NCBI GenBank assembly: GCA_027886185.1
Contig: WOAB01000231.1
Coordinates: 186,001 to 250,000, forward strand
Source of the DNA: Rheum nobile
Lineage: Eukaryota; Streptophyta; Magnoliopsida; Caryophyllales; Polygonaceae
Direction of reading: 5' to 3'
DNA length: 64,000 nt
The notes beneath the pieces were generated by a model that saw only the letters and a program-made list of their open reading frames with translations, made no database searches and was not told where the DNA came from. Both the position numbers and the translations under genes were made by a program. Positions within the stretch are counted from its first letter, which is position 1. Every line of letters starts with the position of its first letter. Of this stretch, positions 55,248 through 64,000 are shown piece by piece.

Positions 55248-56691
55248 TGATAGGCGTTGTCGAGGCGCCTAAACAAAATAATCCGAAACAAACCTAAACT
55301 AGTAGCAAAGGCAAGCAAGGGTCGAATCCCACAGGGAGGAAGTAATCTTTCTAAGTGCACAAGTGTATGTCAAAGGTAACAAAGAGGGTTTTGTTGATTT
55401 GTTTGCAAAGTAAATAACAAAGTAAAGTACAACAAAGAAAAGATGTAATCAATTTGGGAAAAGTACTTAGCCATACAAATATCCACCATTCATGAGATTG
55501 GTTGATCTTAGATTCTCTCTAATTCCTTCCTATGAATGTTCCTATTCCTTTTCATAAGTTATAAACAGGACAAACAGACCCTGAGAATACTAACTATTAA
55601 AAAACTATGAAAACCTCACGCATCAATTCAATAGCAGCAATGAGCACAGGAATTTCGATAGATACATGCAAGAGTAGCAAACAATCATACTATTGCATGC
55701 AATTAATTATCCCTACAATAAACTAGTCCCAAACAGTTCTTAGAATATTGCAGTTGCTACACATGAATTAGGTAACTCAAACAGTAATTACCAAACCCTA
55801 GCAATAGATAATTACTAATAACAACTAGTTGCGTCCAACAAGCGAAATCAGTAAGAATCAATGGGATGAAGAACAAGAGAATCAATACATTCAAAGGGAA
55901 AGAAATAGAATTAGAATCTCACAACCGTATATCAAATGAAGGCTTCAATCGCCGGACTAAGCAAAAGTGCTTAGTTCTTCATGTTTCAAAGGAAAAACAA
56001 TACTCAATGGAAACAATGAATTGTAACGTGATGATTAACAATGAAAAGGAAACTAGGTTAAATAACCTAACCCTAAAGCTAAAGTGAAAAGATAACGAAA
56101 ACAATCCTAAAAGGAAATAAAGTATAATGTTCGAAATAATAAAAGAAAGAAAATCGAAAAAGGTAAAAAGAAAGTTCGGAAATCCTCGCAGGCTCGCTCC
56201 CGTGTCATTCCGTGGTCGCGGAAAATAGAACTTTGCTCTCGACTTCGTGGACGCTGGGGAATTTTCCGCGAGCGCGACACATTTTCTGTGGTCGCGGATT
56301 TTCGCCTGTAGACCCGGCTGGGTCTATACTTCGTTTTGCTGAGGGGGTTTTCCGCGGGCACGGAATATGTTCCGCGGTCGCGGAAAATGGAATTTTCTGC
56401 TCCGTCTTCTCGAATTCTCCGCGATCAATCTCCTTCTTCACCCGCGGTCGCGCCTGGTCGCGGCTCCTCTCTATTCTCCTTCGTGTGGCTTCTTCCTTCT
56501 ATCTTCCTTGGTCTCCTCAGGTGGTCTACTCCTCGTCTTATGGATGTCTTCATTTAAGCTTCTCCAGACCACCAAATCCACACTTCTTCTCCTCAACTCC
56601 ATACTCCACAATTGTGCTCTAAATCCACACAAATGGCACCCTAAACACCGGTAATAACTCCTAGATAAGCACTGCAAAGTAGTGCTGATCA
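55248..56691 (-). repeat. LTR of Athila-like element 2 (3' in element orientation)
   Basis: TGATAGGCGTTGTCGAGG...AGTGCTGATCA. Between 56205 and 56480 it carries at least five variants of TTCCGCG-NN-CGCGGAA, e.g. GTTCCGCGGTCGCGGAAAAT at 56369-56388. Confidence 0.92.
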
Positions 56692-57646
56692 AACTCCCCC
56701 ATGCTTAAACCTTGCTCGTCCTCGAGTAAGCTAAAAGAAACCTACTCCTCTAATCAAGTCCCCAAGGTCTCAGGAAGCATAGAAAAATCATCTCCTCTAA
56801 GATTTGCACCTAACATGAATCTCCAAGGTACCAACACAATATGCTCAACACAACACATAACACAAGACCAAAACAACACCACACACAACCAAACTAAAAG
56901 GAAAGCATAGTACTTCCACCAAGCTTATCCTGAACACCATAGAGTGAAATATAAACTAATCCTAGTCTCCCATCTGTGGTGTTGGCGGGCTGGCTTGGAC
57001 ACGTACGTTGTTGCTGGCGTACGTCGCCGAGCTGGCTTGGACACGTACGTTGTTGTTGGCGGTATAACTCAATAAATCTCATGTCTGTGGTGTTGGCGGG
57101 CGTCTTCAAATTCAACTCCTACCGTGCAACCAAAGGGAACCACTGTGGTGAGAAGTAGAATATCAAAGATGTCGGGGCTGCACGGCCTTCTACGAACACA
57201 TGGTGGAGCCCAGATGTAATCCTGGTGGGGGCTCTAGTGTTCCTCCTCCTCCTCCTCAGCTGTCAATTGTAGGGCCATCATCGTTGCCAAATAAATATGT
57301 GGGGCTAATGTCTCTTCCTTGGCAACATGATGCGCACCGTCTCTCCATGGGAACTCGGACATCTGGCCTTCAGTAGAACTTTTTTTTTCTTCGTTTTGTT
57401 ATTTTCAAGTGCAGGGAGAAAGAGGACTTACATTGGTGATTCACACCATCTTCAATTATGGTTCGGGCCTCCTTCCTACAGGTTAGTACAAATGCAAAAA
57501 CAAAAACAACGCAAAACGAGACTAGGCAAAATAAAACAATGAAAACTAAAGATGTGGAATGAAAAGACAGAAAGAAATACATACCTCGGGCTGCCTCCCG
57601 GACAGCTCCTTAGTTATTGTCGTGGCTCGACATAGTGCTCTCCCAC
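56692..57646 (-). other. Untranslated part of Athila-like element 2
   Basis: Between the LTR and the decayed gag. Holds a short duplication (CTGGCTTGGACACGTACGTTGTTG, near 56989 and 57031) and GTGTTGGCGGGC repeats. No pol domain is visible. Confidence 0.5.
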
Positions 57647-59126
57647 TCAACTTGGGTTGCGTATAACAACTGAACTCCTGGGGTCTATATCAGGGGGATG
57701 CCTCTTTGTGTTCTCTACGTTGAGCTTGATCCTCATTCTCCTGCACTTCATGGTTGGTAGACCGCTGTTCACATCAATGATTGCACTAGCCATCTTCAAA
57801 AATGGCCTACCCAACATCTCAGGGGTTGCATGTTTGTCCTGCCCCGTATCCAGCATGTAGAAATCCGCCACTTGAATCAAGGCCTCCTTCTTGTGCTTCT
57901 CCTTTGGCCTCTTCTTGATTTTTCCCAACGCCTTTAAAAATTCTGCGCAGCGAGGGATGCTGTTTGCCAGTTTGAACACAGAAATGTTTGCCTCGCAGTT
58001 ACTGAAGGTGTCAAATAGATCCTTGTCGTTCTCCACCTTTCTGGTGTCCTTCAGAGCCTCGGGAAAGGGTGCGAGAGGCTTCAATGAACTGAGTGGGGGG
58101 AAATTGGGGCACACATATGCGTCGTATGCAGCTTCGAGGGGGTCTTGGGCTCCAGGCGCATTTCCGCGATCGTGGATTTGTGTCTGTGGTCGCGGAATAT
58201 CTTCCATCAGCTCCCCTGGTTCAGTGCTTTTTCCGCGATCCCGGAAAGGCATCGACTTTCGGCTCTACCTCAGCGAGAACCCCGTGGTCACGGCCTTCTT
58301 CCTCGTGGTCGCTGAATTCTTCCAGTTCCCAGGGCATATCTTCTTCGGAGAGCACCTCGCGGTCGTAGATATCGTCTGGAAGGCCCAGCTCCTTTAAAAG
58401 CAAACCACGGTCGTGGTACACCTCCCGCGGTCTCGGGTTTTCTTCTTCCAACATATCGCTGTACTCAGCTCCCGTCTCCCATCTGAAAGTCTCGACATGC
58501 TGCTGCTCAGTACTCTGTAGGGTCATCGAGAAGACATTCTCCCTCTGATGCACTATTGGGTGAGAGAGTAGTTTCGCTGACTTCTCGGTCTCTATTTTGC
58601 TCGTTTGCTCCCTCAGATTCTTCAGGTTCTAGATGAGAAAATTCATTTCTTGAGATTGTTGGACTATCTTTGTAACGCTATGAGTGAGAGATCGTAACGA
58701 ATCCTCATAACTTGGATTGGACACCGGCGGTCTATGCTCACAGGTTGGATAGCACTGTTGTGGGGTGCCCTGCTGATAGAAATCCTGTGGCCCTAGGTAA
58801 GACTCCTGGTAGTCATGGCCATATGGAGGGTATTGATGGTCCCCATAACTCGAATTGGGGTGATCCCTCCACCCTGGGTTGTAGGTGTTTGAGTATGGGA
58901 CATATCTCGGCCTCTGCGAATCAAAACCTCTTACAACGTTTACTGCAGCTGCATGTTCAGGAAGTCTTGGGCACTCGTCAGTGGGGTGCAGCGGATCATG
59001 ACATATTCTGCAGGGCTTAACTGGCCTTGCTGCACTTGAAGTTGGGTGATACCCCCTCTCTGGAGTAAATGCGTAGGAGTATGGGTCATATCGCGGCTCC
59101 TGCCGGAATTGGGGAGATCTCTCCAT
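57647..59126 (-). pseudogene. Decayed gag of Athila-like element 2
   Basis: 59126-58629 encodes a Tyr/Pro/Gln-rich N-terminus homologous to element 1 (NPGWRDHPNSSYGDHQYPPY, QQGTPQQCYPTCEHRPP). Downstream pieces in other frames: LGLPDDIYDREVLSEEDMPW, FSDHEEEGRDHG and, ending at 57647, LDTGQDKHATPEMLGRPF with KCRRMRIKLNVENTKRHPPD. Several frame changes and stops. The G/C-rich TTCCGCG-NN-CGCGGAA words (58160-58440) encode HDRG/RDRG-like motifs in the same interval where element 1 has its APRG/APSG motifs. Confidence 0.8.
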
Positions 59127-59240
59127 CTCTGTATCAAAATCAACAAGAAAAAAAAATCAGTAGCACAGGTGTGGACCGTAAGATAGGTCCACACAAAAGT
59201 TGACACACAAACAAACACAAAGAAAAATTAAAACTTGCCT

Positions 59241-59257
59241 CCCCGGCAACGGTGCCA
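59241..59257 (-). other. Primer-binding site of Athila-like element 2 (one mismatch)
   Basis: The minus strand reads TGGCACCGTTGCCGGGG, the tRNA-Asp-type site with a single G-to-A change relative to element 1. Confidence 0.85.
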
Positions 59258-59260
59258 ATT

Positions 59261-60708
59261 TGATAGGCGTTGTCGAGGCGCCTAAACAAAATAATCCTAA
59301 ACAAACCTAAACTAGCAGCAAAGGCAAGCAAGGGTCGAATCCCACAGGGAGGAAGTAATCTTTCTAAGTGCACAAGTGTATGTCAAAGGTAACAAAGAGG
59401 GTTTTGTTGATTTGTTTGCAAAGTAAATAACAAAGTAAAGTAAAACAAAGCAAAGATGTAATCAATTTGAGAAAAGTACTTAGCCAGACAAATATCCACC
59501 ATTCATGAGATTGGTTGATCCTAGATTCTCTCTAATTCCTTCCTATGAATGTTCCTATTCATTTTCATAAGTTATAAACAGGACAAACAGACCCTGAGAA
59601 TACTAACTATTAAAAAACTATGAAAACCTCACGCGTCAATTCAATAGCAGCAATGAGCACAGGAATTTCGATAGATACATGCAAGAGTAGCAAACAGTCA
59701 TACTATTGCGTGCAATTAATTCTCCCTACAATAAACTAGTCCCAAACAGTTCTTAGAATATTGCAGTTGCTACACATGAATTAGGTAACTCAAACAGTAA
59801 TTACCAAACCCTAGCAATAGACAATTACTAATAACAACTAGTTGCATCCAATAAGCGAAATCAGTAAGAATCAATGGGATGAAGAACAAGAGAATCAATA
59901 CATTCAAAGGGAAAGAAATAGAATTAGAATCTCACAACCGTATATCAAATGAAGGCTTCAATCGTCGGACTAAGCAAAAGTGCTTAGTTCTTCATGTTTC
60001 AAAGGAAAAACAATACTCAATGGAAACAATGAATTGTAACGTGATGATTAACAATGAAAGGGAAACTAGGTTAAATAACCTAACCCTAAAGCTAAAGTGA
60101 AAAGATAACGAAAACAATCCTAAAAGGAAATAAAGTATAATGTTCGAAATAATAAAAGAAAGAAAATAAAAAAAGGTAAAAAGAAAGAAAGTTCGGAAAT
60201 CCTCGCGGGCTCGCTCCTGTGTCATTCTGCGGTCGCGGAAAATAGAACTTTGCTCTCGACTTCGTGGACGCTGGGGAATTTTCCGCGGGCGCGGCACATT
60301 TTCTGCGGTAGCGGATTTTCGCCTGTAGACCCGGTTGGGTCTATACTTCGTTTCGCTGAGGGGATTTTCTGCGGGCGCGGAATATGTTCCGCGGTCGCAG
60401 AAAATGGACTTTTCTGCTCCGTCTTCTCGAATTCTCCGCGATCAGTCTCCTTCTTCACCCGCGGTCGCGCCTGGTCGCGGCTCCCCTCTATTCTCCTTCG
60501 TGTGGCTTCTTCCTTCTATCTTTCTTGGTCTCCTCAGGTGGTCTACTCCTCGTCTTCTGGATGTCTTCATTTAAGCTTCTCCAGACCACCAAATCCACAC
60601 TTCTTCTCCTCAACTCCATACTCCACAGTTGTGCTCTAAATCCACACAAATGGCACCCTAAACACCGGTAACAACTCTTAGATAAGCACTGCAAAGTAGT
60701 GCTGATCA
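59261..60708 (-). repeat. LTR of Athila-like element 2 (5' in element orientation)
   Basis: Partner of 55248-56691 and highly similar. Its palindrome copies lie at about 60224-60400 (e.g. TTTTCCGCGGGCGCGG near 60279). Several arms differ from the partner LTR by C/T or G/A changes. Confidence 0.92.
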
Positions 60709-60713
60709 GTAAA

Positions 60714-61400
60714 CCACAAGAAGAAGTTTCCAGGGTCCTAAAAGAGAAGCTCACCAACTCTCCCTTGCTAGTCTTTCCCGACTTTTCCAAGACTTTCGAG
60801 ATAGAATGTAACGCCTCAGGCATGGACTTGGTGGTGTGTTGATGCAAGAAGGACGACCAATAGCATTTTTTTGTGAGAAGTTGAGTGGGGATGAACTCAA
60901 CTACCCCATATATGACAAGGAATTGTTGGCCCTTTCCGAATGCTACACGCTTGGCAACATTTCCTTTTGCCAAAAGAGTTTGTCATACACTCGGATCTTG
61001 AAGCCCTTAAGTTCCTTCGAGGTAAAAAAAAACTCAACAAACGCCATGCTCGGTGGGTTGAGTTCATTGAAGCTTTTCCCTATGTCATCAAAAACAAGAA
61101 AGGGAAAGATAACATTGTGGTCGATGCATTGTCACAAAGGTATACTCTCCTTACTACTCTTGATGCTAAAATGCTAGGGTTTTCTTTAATAAGAGATTTG
61201 TATGCTCAAGATATTGATTTTGCCAATGTGTATCTTGCTTGCATGTCTAAGGATAGTATGGACCAATTTTTCCTTCATGATGGTTATCTTTTGAAAGGTA
61301 ACAAACTTTGTGTGCCTAGAGGGTCTATTAGATGGTTGTTTGTGCATGAGGCACACTGGGGTGGACTAATGGGGCATTTTGGTATTTCAAAAACTTGAGC
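60714..61400 (+). pseudogene. RNase H and start of integrase of the chromovirus-like element
   Basis: Continues the pol frame after Athila-like element 2: PLLVFPDFSKTFEIECNASG, a stop, then LMQEGRPIAFFCEKLSGDEL and, in a shifted frame, HSDLEALKFLRGKKKLNKRH and NIVVDALSQR. The start of integrase follows: GNKLCVPRGSIRWLFVHEAH, WGGLMGHFGISKT, with His residues of the HHCC finger. Multiple stops and frameshifts. Confidence 0.88.
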
Positions 61401-62436
61401 ATCCGTAAAGAACATTTCTTTTGGTCATGTATGTGTAAGGATGTAGAGAATTTTGTGCATCATGTGTAACTTGTCTGCGTGCTAAGTCCAAATTGCATCC
61501 CTCAGTTTGAACTCCCCACTCCGCATCCCTAATGCACCTTGGGCAGATGTTTCCATGGATTTTGTTTTAGGACTTCCTAGGTTCAAAAGGGATAGAGATT
61601 CTGTTTTTGTTGTTGTGGACCGGTTTTCAAAAATGGAATATTTCATTGCATGCCATAAGACTGACAATGCTTCTCATGTGGCAGTTTTGTTCTTTAATAA
61701 AGTTGTAAAGCTTCAAGGTGTGCCTAAGTCAATTGTGTCCGACCGAGATGTCATGTTTCTCAGCTAATTTTGGAAGACCATATGGTCTAAATTGGGAACC
61801 AAACTGGTCTTTTCCATCACATGCCATCCATAAACTGATGGAAAAACCGAGGTAGTTAAGTGAAACCCTTGGTACTTTGCTTCGTTTCTTGTTACGTACT
61901 AACTTGCGCATGTGGAAAGAATGCCTTGCTTTCATAGATATTGCCTACAATAGGACGGTCCATTCAGCCACCAAGAAGTCCCCTTTCGAAGTGGTTTATG
62001 GACGCAATCCCATCAGTCCCCTTGACATGGTACACCATCAAGGACAAGGAAAACAAGCAAGGAGTTGATCATGCTGAGTACATCAAACACCTCCACGAGT
62101 CCACTAGGCTTCAAATAGAGAAGCGCACGGGCCAATACGCCTATCAAGCCAATAAAGGGCGTCGTGAAGTCATTTTTTAGCCTGATGATCTTCTGTGGAT
62201 TCATCTAAGGAAGGAGCGCTTTCCAACCTTACGTCACTCCAAGCTCAAGACACGAGGCGATGGTCCTTTCATATCCATGAACGAATACAAAAAAACGCTT
62301 ACAAAATTGATTTTCCTAGTGAGTATTGTGTACATGATGTCTTTAACGTGGATGACTTAGCTCATTTCATTGCATATTGTAACGAGTCAAGCGACAAAGA
62401 AGATTCGAGGTGGAATCCTTTTCAAGGTGGGAGAAA
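61401..62436 (+). pseudogene. Integrase core and C-terminus of the chromovirus-like element
   Basis: ADVSMDFVLGLPRFKRDRDS (first Asp), VSDRDVMFLS (second Asp), TAA at 61765-61767, a TDGKTEV piece with the Glu, then TNLRMWKECLAFIDIAYNRT, KKSPFEVVYGRNPISPLDMV and YKIDFPSEYCVHDVFNVDDL at the end. No chromodomain found before the 3' LTR. Confidence 0.88.
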
Positions 62437-63670
62437 TGATGTGATCACGCCTGTTCCACATCAATACCATGCTCAAGATCAAGACCAAGAGGGCTCAACA
62501 CGAAGGGACATGTCATATGACACTCCAAGAGAGCCAAGCCACACGCCCAAGGCCAAGGCAAGGCACCGAGAGTTACACCACATCAAGACCATGCTCAAGA
62601 TCAAGACCAAGAGGGATCACCACCAAGGGACATGTCATATGACACTCCAATAGAGCCAAGCCACACGTCCAAGGCCAAGGCCAGACAAGAGCCGCCGAGA
62701 GTTACACCATATGGCTTGTCGTGTGTCGTTCATCAACTAGGGCAAGAGAAAAGGCTTAGCACACTTGACCCAAATGAGGCACCACTTGACCCACATGAAC
62801 CATATGACTAGAAGGTACCTATAGAGCCTAGACCATCATTGGATTTGTCGCCCACCATCACTAGAAGCGGTGCGCGCGCCCTCGCTAGGGCAGTCTCCAA
62901 CCTCCATGACGCTGACCCACTTCCAGGCACAATTACTCAAGCCAAAGCTCGTATAGTTTCCTCAAACCTCCAAAGAAGCCTAATGAGCTCAAGTGTGCCG
63001 AGAAATTTTAATCTTGGCTCGGTGGTTTTGATCCAAGCTCAAATTTGGTCGTCATTGCCGCCGCCAACCTACACCCCGACACTTCCCAAAGGCGCATTTT
63101 CAAACCCATCGTGCATTTCCACTCAAGTTTAATGGAGAGTTGGCTCAGTTATTCAATGTGTCCAGACCATTTGTCAGAATTTGAACTGGTTCCTTGGGCC
63201 TCAATCTCAGAATAATAAAGAGTTGTTTTGTCTTTACCAAGGCTAGCTCAAAGGTAATTTTTTTTTCATTTTCGTGCCTATATAAGCTAGCATTGTTGAC
63301 ATTGTTTAGGCATCTTGTTCAAATAAAAAACCAAAGCTATCAATCGAGTTTTCTTTGGTGTGATTCCAACAAAATTCTCTTTTTCTTTGCGTGTTCATCG
63401 AAGAGTGCTTAAGTTAATCTTGGTGTGTTTATCCAACCGTAACTTGGTGAATTGCTCAAGAAACTATGATGCATTCATCCACACTTTCTTGTTTACCTAT
63501 CCCTCTCTTAAAACCCAGAAAAAAAAACCGTCCACAAAATAGATCAAATCGATTCCCAAAACAACACCAAAATCTCCCAAGAAGAAAATCCATTTCTAGG
63601 GCGAATCAAGCACAACTTGGAGGCGACTTCCCATTGATACTAAGCATCATTCGAGGCTGGGATTACACCA
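62437..63670 (+). repeat. 3' LTR of the chromovirus-like element
   Basis: Partner of 49356-50590 with many substitutions and small indels. Contains the same duplicated ~125-bp block near its start. Ends GGGATTACACCA before TSD TCTAC. Confidence 0.9.
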
Positions 63671-64000
63671 TCTACCCTTTTCTTCTCAATCTTCTATTAT
63701 AAGACCCCGATACAATGGCATTACTTCTCTTTATCAAACTATTTTTGCCCCCACTAAACCCTCTCATGGCCCTCAAATCTCCCATGCACTCGCACCTTGT
63801 GCTGCTGCTCCTACCTAACAAAGCAATGAAATTGAACCCACTGAACCCATCCCTCCATAACTCACTCAAACCCTACCATCTGACCTTACTCTACCTTTTA
63901 ACTTACCCACCCTAATGATGCTACTTTAGAGGTGTGCTTGGTAGCGCCCACTACCCATAGCCTTGTCGGAGACAATGAGGACCTGGTTGATGATGACTCG
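63671..64000 (+). pseudogene. DUF4283-type coding segment, part 4 (runs off the window)
   Basis: Directly continues the sequence interrupted at 49355. It reads as a Pro/Ser/Thr-rich tail of the LINE ORF1-like protein with stops. The element presumably continues beyond the window. Confidence 0.5.

Larger units (their letters stand above)
55248..60708 (-). mobile_element. Athila-like Ty3/gypsy element 2, gag-only, decayed, 5.5 kb
   Basis: LTRs 55248-56691 and 59261-60708, target duplication GTAAA at 55243-55247 and 60709-60713. The minus strand reads TGATCAGCACTACTTTGC at the LTR start. A tRNA-Asp-type primer site with one mismatch lies beside the right LTR. The interior holds a broken gag homologous to element 1 and no pol. 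Inserted in the chromovirus-like RT/RNase H. Confidence 0.93.
49356..63670 (+). mobile_element. Chromovirus-like Ty3/gypsy LTR retrotransposon, old, hosting two nested elements
   Basis: LTRs 49356-50590 and 62437-63670 (TGATGTGATCAC...GGGATTACACCA), target duplication TCTAC at 49351-49355 and 63671-63675. A tRNA-Met-like primer site follows the 5' LTR. RT, RNase H and integrase pieces have the order and motifs of plant chromoviruses (Reina-like wording), but gag, protease and the RT N-terminus are deleted. Many stops and frameshifts. Without the two nested insertions the element would be ~5 kb. Confidence 0.92.

Noticed and set aside
56205..56622. Overlapping frames in the Athila 2 LTR
   Set aside because: They repeat in both LTRs and follow the G/C-rich palindromes. 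No domain, so LTR sequence rather than genes.

Overview
This window is plant nuclear DNA, most likely from a eudicot. The evidence is spliced genes with GT-AG introns, a plant VAMP72-type R-SNARE, a CHR4-like chromatin protein, a plant mobile domain gene, and plant transposon lineages (hAT, MULE, CACTA, Tat and Athila Ty3/gypsy, a chromovirus-like Ty3/gypsy, a DUF4283 LINE-type ORF, and an endogenous caulimovirid-like element). I cannot name the species. Only the first ~6.4 kb looks like ordinary gene space. All coordinates and splice junctions were read by eye.

Layout. 1-4.1 kb: a + strand CHR4-like gene (PHD-like exon, SANT/Myb-like C-terminus, no helicase seen) with a frameshift at a C6 run. 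4.5-6.35 kb: a convergent, complete five-exon R-SNARE gene with one GC-AG intron. 6.6-11.8 kb: two hAT MITEs with perfect 8-bp target duplications, clusters of short hairpins and an AT-rich minisatellite. 11.8-18.4 kb: a caulimovirid-like element whose first ORF has movement-protein-like, coat-like zinc-knuckle and aspartic-protease regions but no reverse transcriptase; a second unknown ORF follows, then a noncoding region with five 38-bp repeats just upstream of a TATA box. 18.7-20.2 kb: a broken MULE transposase that runs directly into a 68-bp tandem repeat. 20.6-32.16 kb: a 41-bp satellite split by a Tat/Retand-type LTR retrotransposon (22801-31826, TSD GTTTC). 32.5-36.05 kb (- strand): a six-exon plant mobile domain gene broken by one nonsense codon. 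36494-40859: a hAT transposon with 12-bp TIRs, an 8-bp TSD and a transposase that is open across four exons.

From ~41 kb to the end the window is a nest. A DUF4283-type ORF is split into four pieces by (i) a 1.1-kb poly(A) retroinsertion (TSD TTATTGGTGACC), (ii) an Athila-like gag-only element (43215-48812, TSD GAGAC) and (iii) an old chromovirus-like element (49356-63670, TSD TCTAC). The third is itself split by a CACTA element (51044-54887, TSD ATG) and a second Athila-like element (55248-60708, TSD GTAAA). Reading across the junctions reconnects the coding frames at several points, which supports the boundaries.

The most unusual theme is that several unrelated elements carry their own reiterated short palindrome. 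The two Athila-like elements are the clearest case: each has a private G/C-rich palindromic word repeated in both its LTRs and its gag-coding segment (CCGC-N5-GCGG in one, TTCCGCG-NN-CGCGGAA in the other).
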